From assembly GCA_001642005.1 (NCBI GenBank), contig LWCA01000608.1:1-22149 (forward strand): 22,149 bases of DNA. Reading direction: 5' to 3'. Origin of the DNA: Intoshia linei. Its lineage: Eukaryota > Orthonectida > Rhopaluridae. Below the pieces are notes generated by a model. It was given only the letters and a program-made list of their open reading frames with translations, did no database searches and had not been told where the DNA came from. This document shows positions 11,301 to 19,581 of this stretch, piece by piece. The stretch's first letter is position 1; each line of letters begins with the position of its first letter. Made by a program: the position numbers and the translations under genes.

Positions 11301-14300
11301 AATCGTTGGAAATCTGGTTTATTATTCTTGTTAATTTGTCGGATTTCCAATAACCACATGTATGAAACTCATTCACATCAATATGCACTCCAATTCCGCA
11401 TCTATTTTCATGTTCGTAAAAACCCTAATCACAAATTAATAAATTCAATATTTATTCGATAAATCCAACATCATTAATCATTTATGTTAATGACAAATTA
11501 AAAATTAATTGGAAATGTCATCAGGCATTCTCAACCCTGTGGAGCCCAAAAAAATTAATAATAATGACAATTTTTAATGAATCATTACATTTGGGTGAAA
11601 CGAATGATTAATGGTCAAAAGACATGGACTACTCTATTTTTGCGAGATGATAAACTTTATAAACTATTAATATTAACCTTTAAGTTAAAGGTTAAAGTTT
11701 AATCCGTCAATGTTCCCAAAATGGAACATGTTTTTCAAGTATTGTTTACTATATATTTTATCAGATCAATAAAAAGTTTATATTATCTATCATCCCTGTG
11801 AAAAATTAATATTGTATATCCCTTGGTGGATGTTTCATAGAATCATGAATATTGACTGATTTTTTGTCCCATCTTCAATTTGAAATTTAAAGCTTTTTTT
11901 ATGACTAGAAACTCGGCTCGGTCATAAATTTTAATAAAATAATTAAATAAAACCGCTGCTCCTAAAATAAAACAATGGAGGTTTCCCAATACGTTTTTAC
12001 ATTTGTAAGTAATTTAATTTAATACCAAAGAATTTACTTTTACATGATTTTCACGTTTTATATTAGTATTTCTGAGCCTTTATGTTTTAAAAACGACTTT
12101 ATGTTACTGAAAATATCCATAATATGTAATAAATGTATATAATTTTCATGGACCTCGTTGAGAATGGCTGATATACATAATGGTGATTAAGGGATAGGAA
12201 TTTCCTATTAGGAACCAACTTCAAATTCTGAGTCGACATGAATCGATTCATCAATTTTCATATGATCGGTTTAATAAATCCATCATAAATTTATTAATAA
12301 TCAAGGGAGAATGAAATGCTGGTATTCGTGGTCAAAAATAAGTTTTAAATACATATATGTGTAATACACGTTGTGTATTATAAGCACAACATTTTTAACT
12401 TTTTAAAAAGTATTTTATTTTATTTCTATCTTCGAATTTGGAAATAAATTTATTCTGGTAATAAATAAAGCATGGTGGGCACTGTGATACACTACAATGA
12501 GTGTGGACAGTGTCAACTTGACACCTTAATATTATATTATTATAAATTATAGTGTATAATAACTAAATTTAACTTTTGAACTAGATAAAAAAATTTTAAT
12601 TATTTTTTTCATCCAATCATCAATAAAAGGATTCAATTTATATATTATTTTTAATTTGTATTTTTCAGCTATATGAAAAAAACCAATTAATTGAAAACTA
12701 TCTTTTTATTTTTTAATTAATTGCAAATAATTGGTTTATACAAAATAATTGATTGCAATCAATTATTTTCAATTTTTGATTATTATAATATAATTGTTTG
12801 GTCCTTACCACCAATATGCTTGCGCAAACTCGATACTCCAACTATAATGTTATTGATTTTTACCTCAAATGTTGATCCATCCGACATGACCATTTTTCCA
12901 AATCCGTGACGTTCATCCAAATAAAATGAACCTTGAAAAACAGACCCATTTTTCCAAGTGTAAATACCGAATCCATGTCTTCGATCGCAATAATACGATC
13001 CAAAATATTTCTAAATATATCTAAATTATATAAAATACAATAAACGTAATCCCCGAGTAGCTGTATGAAAAATTGAATTTCTTCAAATTTGGAACCCGAT
13101 TTTTACACAAGAAAATTCAAACACATCAGAAAATTATTAAAAAAGTATTGTCGGTATATGAAGCTAGTTTCACATAATATTTTGCCGAAATATCAAAAAA
13201 CCTAAATTATTACGATATCTATAATGAGTTATATAACTAGATATACTCAAAAAAAATTGTTGTTAAAAGTTAAAGTAAATGGCCATATTTCATGTTATTC
13301 TGAGTTTTTAAATAATACATGACGATGTACTATCAACTATTCTCAACGGGGTTAATGTGGACCCCTTGGTCCATAGAACATTTTTGGGGTCTATGAAAAA
13401 TTATATAATTAAATTAAGTGAAAAATGATATTTCCGCAATGATATTAATTATTTCTAATTAACGCCATTTAATTTAATATCTATTAAAAATTTGATAAAA
13501 AACGTAATAAATGACTTTTAATTAGAAATTAATTAATTAATTAGTAAAAATATGAAATGAGCAAATTAGTTTATTTATGATAGTCATTAAATATCAGGGG
13601 TGTCAGACTCAATTTGCTTGGCGGGCCGAATGTGAAAAAAAATTATCACGCGGGCAGCACAAAAAAAATCTTTACTGAAAAAATTATGTTAAAACTAACA
13701 AATTTAATTAATTTATAATAATTTTAATTCATTAATTCATGAAATATGAAAATATGAAATGAAATATGAAACAATAAAAATGGAATAAGTGTAAAAATAA
13801 TGTTAAAATTGTAGAATGAATAAATAAATCATCAAAAATATATGAAAAAACTGTAAAATCAGAAATATGTGTAAAACATTTTGATAAAAAATAAAATTTA
13901 TATTATAACGCGGGCCGCATATTTTATAATTGGGGCCCGCAAATGACTCGAGGGCCGCATAATTGACACCCCTGTTAAATATACATTATCGAGCTTTAGA
14001 GATAAATTTTTATTAACGGAATTTTTGGTTCATACAAATTCGTTAAGAAAAAATTCTGTTATTAGGGAATTTTTTCCGTTAAAATCGAATTTCCGAAATG
14101 TGCCATGTATAAATTTTTAAAAACAGGACATGTATAATTTTTTTTAATAAAAAAGTGGCCCACGAGACGCAAACAGTTGCCAATCTCTGGCTTAGAGTGT
14201 ACCAAAAAAAATTATTGTTAAAAATTTCATTTACTAATTTGAAAAAATCACAATTTCGACCACCAGCCAACGTAAATCTTATCAGCAACGCTAATGTTAA

Positions 14301-15943
14301 ATTGGCATACAAATTGCAGTTATAATTTAATAAACACTTTTAAACGTAATCTTATTTAAAATAAAATTAAGTTAAGTTAATCGTGAAATAAAATGGATAT
14401 AAATCAATGTCACCTGTCCATCATTCCAAAAGTAAAATCCTATTCCTTGACGCATTCCATTTCGTGTACTTCCAATGTATATACCATCAGACATTACTAA
14501 ATATATTTGTTATACATACAAAACAAAATTCAACATTATAGTTCAACTCAAAGATTTACACCATTAAGTATATTTTTAGCACAATAATTTTACCATGTAC
14601 TCGGTACATTGTACCCTTTAAATTTTTTATATGAACGTTTTTGATGATTGGCACAGTAAATAATATTCAAAATGAGATATGGTTTAAATTAAAAATTTAG
14701 CTGGCTCTTTAGTAATAGAAATATACTAATTTAGTGAATTATTATAGTTTATTATCATAATTTATTTAACGCAACAAATAAATCACAACCAAGTGAAATC
14801 GCTGAAGCCAAAGGCTGAAGGTATGCTTATAGGGGACTCATCTACCGACAAGTTTTTGATTTCGAAAATAAATATTGTTGCTATAAAATGTTTACATATG
14901 AATTTCTTATGCATCAAGCAATACATCTGGGCGTAGCAGGGTGCCTGTATTCATTGGTTCACAAACACTGCTATATATTTTAAAAAGTACAATACTGTAC
15001 AAAATACACATTCAATAACAGAGGTGTCAGACTCAATTTGGTCGGCGGGTCAAATGTGAAAAAAATTATTACGTGGGCCGCACAAAAAATATCTTTACTC
15101 AAAAAAGTATGTTAAAACTAATATATTTAATTAATTTTAATTCATAAAATGAAATATGAAACAATACAAATGGAATAAGAATAAAAATTGTAATTATGAA
15201 TAAATAAATCATGAAAATTATATGAAAAGACTGTAAAATAAGAAATATGTGTAAAAAATAAAAATTTATATTATAACGCGGGCCGCACATTCCATAATTG
15301 GGGGCCGCAAATGGCCCGAGTGCCGCATAATTGACACCTTTGTTCAATAAGATATTGTTTTGTATTATAATATTTTGTATGATATATAAATTAGACATAA
15401 ATTATCAAATGTGCAATGTACATAATTTATGTTGTACAAAATTTGACATAAAAAATTAATTATGCAAACATTAGTTATATTAGACAAAATTGTTAATTAA
15501 TTTTGTAACCTTTGATAATATAATTGTAATAAAGAACCAACAATACTGACATGAATTACGTAATAATTAGATTAAAAATTAAATAATTAGAAATAAAAAC
15601 TAGCATTATCAAAATAATAAAATAATTAATAAATTTATTAATGTAATTATGAAAATATTCAAAAAGTACATTTATAAATGTATAAATATAGAATATTTAA
15701 ATTAATCACAAAATAAATATAATTAACATTGTAAAGATAATATATGAAAATTTTGAAAATAATTAATTTTGAAATAATATTACCAATTTTCACTAAATTG
15801 TAGTCTTTTACAGCCAAATTATACTCCACTTTTTGTATAGTATCAATTGAGTCAATTTCCAATGTATTCATCTAAATTTTATTTGAATATTAAAGTAAAT
15901 TGAAAAAGAATTTTAAACACTGTATTCATTTTAAACATACCAT
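1930..15943 (-). CDS. ANKMY1: ANKMY1-like protein: MORN repeats, ankyrin repeats and MYND zinc finger (17 exons)
   Basis: Exons in coding order: 15943-15941, 15871-15784, 14496-14414, 13010-12864, 11424-11285, 10990-10237, 9931-9387, 8101-7963, 7358-7236, 7153-7079, 6448-6341, 5560-5435, 5021-4914, 4624-4479, 4348-4194, 2386-2235, 2157-1930. Every junction is GT-AG and phase-consistent, giving 3120 nt and 1039 residues. MORN repeats occupy residues about 35-126, ankyrin repeats about 367-813, the MYND finger 869-909, and a basic tail runs to the end. This order is that of ankyrin repeat and MYND domain-containing protein 1, usually somewhat under 1000 residues. MORN repeats are associated with membranes or protein scaffolds, and ankyrin repeats and MYND fingers bind proteins. 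The molecular role of the family is not established and I do not assign one. The start is the first ATG after an in-frame TAA in the upstream leader. A start at 15871 would lose only one residue. Confidence 0.87.
2962..3222. mobile_element. Older MITE with degenerate inverted ends
   Basis: The left part GAGCGATACATCTTAGAGC and the reverse complement of the right part CAGCGATACATTTAGAGC match over about 50 bp, continuing through AATAATCAT- and GCTAATT-like blocks. The exact ends and the target duplication are unclear because another MITE inserted at the right border. The family is not recognised. Confidence 0.5.
3244..3560 (-). mobile_element. hAT-type MITE, complete, 8 bp target duplication CTCTAGAC
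   Basis: The left end is CAGGAGTGTCA and the right end TGACACCCCTG, a hAT-like 11 bp terminal inverted repeat. It is flanked exactly by CTCTAGAC (3236-3243 and 3561-3568). The 317 bp body has no ORF. Subterminal GC-rich blocks (GCGGCCC, GCCCGC) surround an AT-rich centre. It is the same family as 13595-13974, 15019-15342 and the partial copy from 21894, and lies opposite to the first two. It depends on a transposase encoded elsewhere. Confidence 0.92.
3574..3768. mobile_element. Possible short element bracketed by a 13 bp direct repeat
   Basis: CTCTAGACTCTAG occurs at 3561-3573 and again at 3769-3781. The segment between starts CACAGTGATGTCA, similar to hAT termini, and includes GTGACTAGTGACACGCG near its right side. 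This is either an insertion with its target duplication (8 bp GACTCTAG plus chance identity) or a local duplication. Confidence 0.35.
4194..4624 (-). CDS. ANKMY1: ANKMY1-like exons 14-15: HTPYHALT segment and MYND zinc finger
   Basis: Exon 4624-4479 encodes RIWHTPYHALTADERETLNA, the conserved stretch just before the finger in this family. Exon 4348-4194 encodes the MYND finger, with ligands C869, C872, C883, C886, C892, C896, H905 and C909 in the order C-x2-C-x10-C-x2-C-x5-C-x3-C-x8-H-x3-C. All zinc ligands are present, so the finger should fold. MYND fingers bind proline-rich peptides. The Ser codon at the junction is split TC|T. Confidence 0.88.
4914..8101 (-). CDS. ANKMY1: ANKMY1-like exons 8-13: ankyrin repeat array
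   Basis: The six exons 8101-7963, 7358-7236, 7153-7079, 6448-6341, 5560-5435 and 5021-4914 are all joined in phase 0 after the first. Recognisable ankyrin pieces are LLSRNANIN, ILKIYLQHGASVN, LQPIHFACS, GVEIVKLLLDA, NGVTALLIACSQ, IIKLLLNHNCNPN, VEDLLKYGADPS with GGTPLCICV, and INLLIKYGANLL with GTVVDYANYLYNL. The small exon 7153-7079 supplies exactly the TALLIAC helix that is otherwise missing between its neighbours, which strongly supports the model. These repeats are a protein-binding surface. Sequence before the 5560 acceptor has a weak pyrimidine tract, so that boundary could shift by five bases. Confidence 0.86.
5273..5310 (+). mobile_element. hAT-like terminus, solo, in intron 12
   Basis: AGTGGTTCCCAACTTATTTC, continuing with CACCATGAACCG, has the form of a hAT left end (CAGTGGTTCCCAA...CACGGACCG). 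A matching opposite-facing end lies at 7569-7600 in intron 8. Exons lie between the two, so I treat them as separate decayed copies. Confidence 0.4.
5862..6320. mobile_element. Tc1/mariner-type MITE with TA target duplication, in intron 11
   Basis: The 459 bp element begins CAGTGCGCGACGTAAGTCTT and ends with its inverted copy. The terminal repeat is 28 bp with two mismatches, and TA flanks both sides (5860-5861, 6321-6322). TA plus CAGTGC ends are typical of Tc1/mariner-class elements. A third diverged copy of the end (GACGACAGAAGTTTTAGGCACC, split here as GACGACAGAAG and TTTTAGGCACC) lies inside near 6063. There is no ORF. It sits 20 bp from the exon end at 6341. Confidence 0.85.
6638..6793 (+). 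mobile_element. Candidate degenerate hAT-like element in intron 10
   Basis: The left part CAGGGGTTGCCACACTTTCT and a right part containing TTTTACGAACCGGCATTAGG then AAATCACTCAGTG resemble the two ends of a hAT element. No clean 8 bp duplication was found, so it may be two unrelated remnants. Confidence 0.3.
7181..7195. repeat. Palindromic motif TTGTACAATGTACAA in the 82-nt intron 9
   Basis: A perfect odd palindrome of 15 bp with 7 bp arms and one central base lies about 27 nt before the intron's 3' end. The identical 15-mer, in reverse complement, is at 11070-11084. The 13 bp core is at 20029-20041 in the AMMECR1-like gene. Function is unknown. Confidence 0.7.
7569..7600 (-). mobile_element. 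hAT-like terminus, solo, in intron 8
   Basis: GACCGGTCCGTGGTGAAATA, continuing AGTTTGGGAAACG, is the reverse complement form of the end at 5273-5310. A different right-hand-like end, ACCCCAATTTAAGAAACACTG (7872-7892, given here as ACCCCAATTTAAG and AAACACTG overlapping), follows about 290 bp later. These are decayed hAT pieces without partners. Confidence 0.35.
8355..8678. mobile_element. hAT-type MITE, second family, 8 bp target duplication ATATACAC
   Basis: It begins CAGGGGACGGCAACCAGTGG and ends GGTTACCGATCTCTG. The inverted ends are imperfect but have the hAT form (CAGGGnnCGGCAACC). It is flanked exactly by ATATACAC at 8347-8354 and 8679-8686. It is 324 bp, has no ORF and lies in intron 7. 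A truncated relative is at 14060-14189. Confidence 0.9.
8850..9260. repeat. Dispersed tandem repeat, about 130 bp period (locus B)
   Basis: These are monomers related to 1195-1580, in the same orientation. Shared segments include AATGAAAACAGCCC, then AATTTAAAAAAATT, then CTTCACGGTCAAA. A third partial monomer (AACAGTCCGAAAATT...TTCCAGTTAA) ends close to 9260. It fills the 5' part of intron 7 in gene orientation, next to exon 9931-9387. Confidence 0.6.
9387..9931 (-). CDS. ANKMY1: ANKMY1-like exon 7: second ankyrin repeat plus a low-complexity insertion
   Basis: The exon begins at acceptor ATTAG (phase 0) and encodes MEIVDYMLNNGADINHVND and IGLTALAILS, an ankyrin repeat. An insertion of roughly 130 residues rich in Lys, Asn and Ser follows (residues about 440-570). 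It includes VQKNVQKNVQKNVQK at residues 470-484 and a run of Ser/Asn. The end, FDIIRKLAITEI, begins the next ankyrin helix and finishes as AG, completed to Arg by the next exon. The donor is AG|GTATTG. The open frame continues beyond the donor into repeat-derived intron sequence, which is not coding. Confidence 0.85.
9694..9745 (-). repeat. 12-bp tandem repeat in coding sequence, four copies
   Basis: On the plus strand the unit is TTTTTTTGTACA. It is repeated about four times in phase with the codons and gives the VQKN repeats of the ANKMY1-like protein. A unit divisible by three can change copy number without breaking the frame, so this is a likely length-variable site. Confidence 0.8.
10237..10990 (-). 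CDS. ANKMY1: ANKMY1-like exon 6: linker and first ankyrin repeat
   Basis: This is the longest exon (754 nt, residues about 154-405). It starts at acceptor TTTAG and ends ACTGCACTAATATTGGCATGC before GTAATT. Most of it is a charged, Asn-rich linker without a recognised domain. The end encodes AALNDDLESIRNLINSD and DSSGNTALILAC, a first ankyrin repeat whose second helix is cut by the intron. The open frame runs about 45 nt past the donor into the intron, but the splice restores the ankyrin pattern in the next exon. Confidence 0.85.
11070..11084. repeat. Palindromic motif TTGTACATTGTACAA in intron 5
   Basis: This is the exact reverse complement of the motif at 7181-7195. It lies about 80 nt before the intron's 3' end at 10991. 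Confidence 0.7.
11285..14496 (-). CDS. ANKMY1: ANKMY1-like exons 3-5: four MORN repeats
   Basis: Exon 14496-14414 encodes YIGSTRNGMRQGIGFYFWND. Exon 13010-12864 encodes YFGSYYCDRRHGFGIYTWKN and then FQGSFYLDERHGFGKMVMSD. Exon 11424-11285 encodes FEGFYEHENRCGIGVHIDVN. Each follows the MORN pattern Y-x-G-x-(W/F/Y)-x(4)-(R/H)-x-G-x-G. The boundaries are phases 0, 0 and 2, and the third and fourth repeats join cleanly across intron 12863-11425. These repeats form the N-terminal part of the protein, as expected for ANKMY1. No single open frame spans them, so they are easily missed by a simple ORF scan. Confidence 0.88.
11425..12863. other. ANKMY1-like intron 4 (1439 bp), no clear element
   Basis: Apart from a hAT-like left end, CAGGCATTCTCAACCCTGTG, at about 11523, I see no complete element, gene or RNA here. 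The open frame at 12721-12909 (+) overlaps exon 13010-12864 in antisense and is not a gene. Confidence 0.5.
13595..13974 (+). mobile_element. hAT-type MITE, complete, 8 bp target duplication TTAAATAT
   Basis: The ends are CAGGGGTGTCA and TGACACCCCTG, a perfect 11 bp inverted repeat. TTAAATAT at 13587-13594 and 13975-13982 is a perfect target duplication. At 380 bp it is the longest copy here, with extra AAATATGAAA-type repeats in the middle. Intact ends and duplication point to recent insertion into intron 3. Confidence 0.93.
14060..14189. mobile_element. Truncated MITE related to 8355-8678
   Basis: The right part of the second hAT MITE family is recognisable from about 14060 to the end AGTTGCCAATCTCTG at 14189, including AAGTGGCCCACGAGACGC where the other copy has AAGTGGCACACGAGATGC. 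The left half is absent, and no flanking duplication can be tested. Confidence 0.7.
14603..14615. repeat. Variant of the GTACATTGTAC palindrome in intron 2
   Basis: GGTACATTGTACC is an odd palindrome sharing the 11 bp core GTACATTGTAC with 7181-7195 and 11070-11084. It lies about 107 nt upstream of the acceptor at 14497. Confidence 0.5.
15019..15342 (+). mobile_element. hAT-type MITE, complete, 8 bp target duplication TTCAATAA
   Basis: The ends are CAGAGGTGTCA and TGACACCTTTG. TTCAATAA at 15011-15018 and 15343-15350 is a perfect target duplication. It is 324 bp long, same family and same orientation as 13595-13974, and lies in intron 2. The minus-strand open frame across it (15099-15398) is a by-product of its AT-rich body and not a gene. 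Confidence 0.92.
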
Positions 15944-16984
15944 TTTAAAATAAAATGTTTCTATTGCAAAGTAAATGTAGATTGAATATTTCACAAAAAC
16001 ATTTTACAAATAGACTATTGATAAATCAATTTAGTCAACGAACAAACTTAAATAGTGCACATTATAAAAGTTTAAAAAAGTTTGACAATTTACGCGTTAC
16101 ACAGTATCCAAGAATATCCAAGAAATGATCCAAATAGAAACACAATATTTTTGAATTCATATAAATATTATACTCACTAACTTTATAATTACAGTACATA
16201 TATACAGTATATGGTGGTATTTTCTGTATTTGAAAATTTTGATATAATATTTTTACAGTTTTATAATTTTTTAATTCATTTAAATGTATATTTTTGATTT
16301 TGAATTATTTTATTCATCGTTTCATGTGCAATAAATTTTCTCACAGCTTGGGAATAATGTAGTAATTTATTAATGCAGATATACCTATATATATAAGATC
16401 TAATAACTTGTGATCACACCAGCCATTAATTACTTTTTAAATCTGAAGCCGATGAAACGAATAATTTATTTGTTTAATTGTCAAAATTATTTACTGTATA
16501 CATTGTTAATTAAATATATTGCACCGGTTTGTTGGATACAAGTTTTAACCTTTTTTAGACATTTTTGCTAAATCTTGTCAACACTATTTTTATAATGTTT
16601 TTAAATTCAAATTGGCAATTATAAGTATAATTAAATCAAGACGGACACTGTAATCTTGTTTACGATAAAACATTTAGCGGTCAAGTTGAGTCGTTCATGT
16701 TGGCGTAATATTACATTTTGTTGGATTGAACCAAATCATCCCGTTATAAACATTGTATAAATCATTGCGTTTTTATTGTTGGTTAAAGAATTTGAAAATT
16801 TTCGGACTCGAGAATATTTTATAAATATTTCATTTTATTAAGGGTCGCGCTCACAAAAAGATTGAAAACCAGTGGTATAAATAATAATTTTGAATATATA
16901 CCACGAGTTTAAACTGGAGAAGAATTTTATTATATGAATGGAAGATAACCTAAATTTTTAATCTTTAAAAACAATGCATTAAGG
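15944..16984. other. Intergenic region upstream of the ANKMY1-like gene
   Basis: The ANKMY1-like leader and promoter must lie here, but no core promoter element stands out from the AT-rich background. A hAT-like right end (GGGTCGCGCTCACAAAAAG, then ATTGAAAACCAGTG) ends near 16873, and a possible left partner (CAAGTTTTAACCTTTTTTAG) starts near 16541, with no matching target duplication. No gene was recognised. Confidence 0.4.
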
Positions 16985-17109
16985 CAGTGGTTTTTAACCT
17001 TTTTTGACCTATGGACCCCCAAATATTGATCTTAATGACTGTGCACCCCTGATTAAAAATCAATTAATACAATATTAATTATAAATAAAATGTTAACTAT
17101 ACCATTTCA

Positions 17110-17252
17110 CTATCGATATGATAATAATTACAATCGATGTGATAATAGCTAAATTCAAAATGGAATAACGATTGCCAATGTGATGATAATTACAAGCGAT
17201 GTGATAGCAATTACTTTCAATGTGATAACAGTTAAATGCAATGTGATAATGT
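17110..17252. repeat. Left subterminal array, 21-22 bp unit, about seven copies
   Basis: GATATGAT or AATGTGAT cores occur near 17112, 17134, 17175, 17196, 17218 and 17239, with a degenerate copy near 17155. This gives a period of 21-22 bp. The complementary array at about 18590-18705 is more diverged. In several transposons such arrays are transposase binding sites. Confidence 0.7.
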
Positions 17253-17577
17253 GGGTTTATTCGAAAACCCTTACGTAAATATAAACAGAAACTTCGCTAC
17301 AACTAATTAAAATTAAAATCAGTATTATATGGGCCAAAATTTATATTTTTATACGTCAGTATTGAGTCATTTCTAAAAATCCCTTTTTTCTAACTATTTC
17401 TTAATAAACGTTTCAAATTCTTTTTCGAATAATTTTTTTTAAATGTTATATCCATTTTTGACAAAAGTAGTTTTATATTAGTTATGATTATTTAATTTAA
17501 AAAAATATGATTGCTTGATTTAGATAAATTGATTCACCCTAAAAATTATTTGAAATTATTAATTAACTAAAATTACC

Positions 17578-18306
17578 TCAAAATTGCATATCAATCTTGT
17601 TTATTGCATCAATATATTTAGGTTGAATGCCAGATATACAGTTGATGCATAACTGTAGGGTTATGTTGTCAATAGATTCAGTTATCAACCTTTCCAATGT
17701 TTGGAGTCTGTTAATAATTAATTTATTTCAATATATTCTTATATAATATACCTAAAATTCATAATACTCATATTGTCCCTGTCAACGACTAAGATTTGTG
17801 GCATTCTAACTAATATAAATACATAGTTATTACATGAAACACAATATTACTTGATAACTGTCGTTTAACTTTAGACTTAATCACTGACTACACCTTTTCT
17901 ATTGGGTTTAGCATTAAGCTGTAGAAGGCCAATCTTAAAAAATATTATATAGCCTTCAATTATTGCCTTTTGTGAACGCCCTTGCGTGCGTGAGAGGGGT
18001 ATGTTGAAATTTTTTTCATCCATAAATATAACAGGAATGTTTAGTGATTGATGGTGAAACAAAGTTTCAACATACACCTTTCGCTTTTCCTTATTTGCGT
18101 CGGAATTGGCAGTTTGGGGTTCATATCTAACAGTTTTAAGAGTATACATCAATGACTCTAATATTGATTAATAAGATTTTATAAAGTATAGTTCACCTAA
18201 ATGTCTGCTAATTGTTTGCTTGGAGAGGCGAAGGCTGAATTTATCAAAAATATCACCAACCACGTGTTTAAGGTAATTCTTGGGTTATCCTATTTCAATC
18301 CTCCAC
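17578..18306 (-). pseudogene. Tc1/mariner-like DDE transposase, decayed
   Basis: From 18306 downward the frame reads DNPRITLK, then shifts frame into KHVVGDIFDKFSLRLSKQTI followed by SRHLE, a helix-turn-helix-like region. A 39-nt intron (18196-18158) joins it to SLMYTLKTVRYEPQTANSD. It then reaches IPVIFMDEKNFNI and SRTQGRS, the first catalytic Asp region of Tc1-like elements (DE(T/K)NFN...RGRS type). This frame stops at 17877. A later piece, PQILVVDRDN, may hold the second Asp. A 44-nt intron (17751-17708) joins it to RLQTLERLITESIDN, ending at the stop 17578. The frameshift and the missing middle make it non-functional. Confidence 0.65.
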
Positions 18307-18758
18307 CATATAATGTAAATATTATATACTTAATAACCATTCATTTTACTTAAACATATTGCTTCTAAATTTCTTTATCATAAAAATATTTAAAATATTA
18401 TTTTTCTATTTTATATTCGAAATTTAACATATTTATTAATATTGTTTTGAAATTTAATTAATACAATATGTTAATTAACCTTAAATTAATATATTTATGA
18501 ATTTAATTATAAAAAAATATTAATAATAACATAATAATAAATTCTCACTTTGAATTTAGTTGAAATTTTTCCTCTCATTTTAAATGTAATTATTCTTACA
18601 TTGATTGTAATTGTTATCACATTGATAATCCTTATTCCATTTAGAATTTAGCTATTTTTACATTGACTGTGACTATTCTTACTTTAAATGTAAATATGAT
18701 TTCAAAATGAATTTATATTTTTATTTCGAAACTATATTATGGTTAATTAAACCATTAA

Positions 18759-19147
18759 AGTAGTAGCGGAAAACTTGTACATAACAATTGAACAAATTTA
18801 TTTACATAAATTTTAATGGGATCGTTATTGTTGCTTCGAATTGAGAAGTAAGCTAAATCTTAGCATTGTCTTTGATAGGCTTACTCGCTTACCGGCACGG
18901 ATATCTAATTTATTCCTTTTTCATTATTTGTATAATATAAAATCCAGCCTCACAAAACTATGTTGTAACAAAAGTAATAATTACTTCAAATGCAATTTTA
19001 GTCACCAATGGATAGATATTAAGCATACTACACCAAAAATTAATACAAAATTAATTTGATTATTAAATGATTGTGAATAAATTCAATGAGCGTTAAATAT
19101 TAACTGTTAATTATTGTCAATTGTTGTTAAAATTTTCCGCTACTACT
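18759..19147. mobile_element. MITE with AGTAGTAGCGGAAAA ends and TAA duplication
   Basis: Inverted ends of about 30 bp start with AGTAGTAGCGGAAAA and continue to AACAATTG with a small gap. TAA flanks both sides (18756-18758, 19148-19150). A 3 bp TWA duplication suggests a PIF/Harbinger-type element, though TTAA-type targeting cannot be excluded. The open frame at 18841-19059 lies inside it and shows no recognised motif. Confidence 0.7.
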
Positions 19148-19581
19148 TAATTCGTCTATTTTCTGAGTCTTAATAAGTATCAAGATGAAATTATGTCTTA
19201 AATCTAATCTTTTTGTTGATAATAAAAATATTCATTATGTAATTTCACTCATTTAGAAAAATAATTAATTATTAACTACATGTATAATGTAATTGAAAAA
19301 AATTAAAAAAAATAGCTCTGTGCACCCCAAAAATTGATTAAGCCCCCCTTGGGTGTATCACCCCAAAACAGCAGAAAATATTTTCAACGTTTTATTCATA
19401 AATACAGACTAATTCGTCGTTGACGGAATAATTGGTTTTGAAAAAAATTTCATTCTGTTAACGAGGGATTTTTTATAATAGTAATAATTATTATTATGAT
19501 GAAAAAAATTATACTTTATTAAAACCTGTTAATTAAAACATAGTTACAACTGTTGGGCTTATAAAATTAAATTCTCTACAT

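Larger units (their letters stand above)
17100..18720 (-). mobile_element. Tc1/mariner-like transposon remnant with repeat-built inverted ends
   Basis: An inverted repeat pairs 17143-17172 with 18627-18656 (30 bp, two mismatches, core AATAGCTAAATTC and ATGGAATAA). On both sides it lies within arrays of a 21-22 bp unit containing AATGTGATAACAATTAC or a variant. Between the arrays lies a decayed transposase on the minus strand. The outermost ends and TA target duplication could not be fixed. Confidence 0.65.

Noticed and set aside
15099-15398. Minus-strand open frame of 99 codons
   Set aside because: It spans a hAT MITE and its flank. The frame comes from AT-rich element sequence, and no motif is seen.
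17110-17252. CRISPR-like array, from regularly spaced short repeats
   Set aside because: The units are contiguous diverged tandem repeats without unique spacers, in a eukaryotic setting, and are mirrored as inverted ends of a transposon.
18841-19059. 72-codon plus-strand frame as a gene
   Set aside because: It lies wholly inside a MITE with intact inverted ends and shows no recognisable domain.
16985-19372. One large hAT element with CAGTGGTTTTTAACC and CCCCAAAACAGCAG as its two ends
   Set aside because: The ends match poorly and the adjacent octamers (CATTAAGG and AAAATATT) differ. The interior holds a Tc1-like transposase, not a hAT one.
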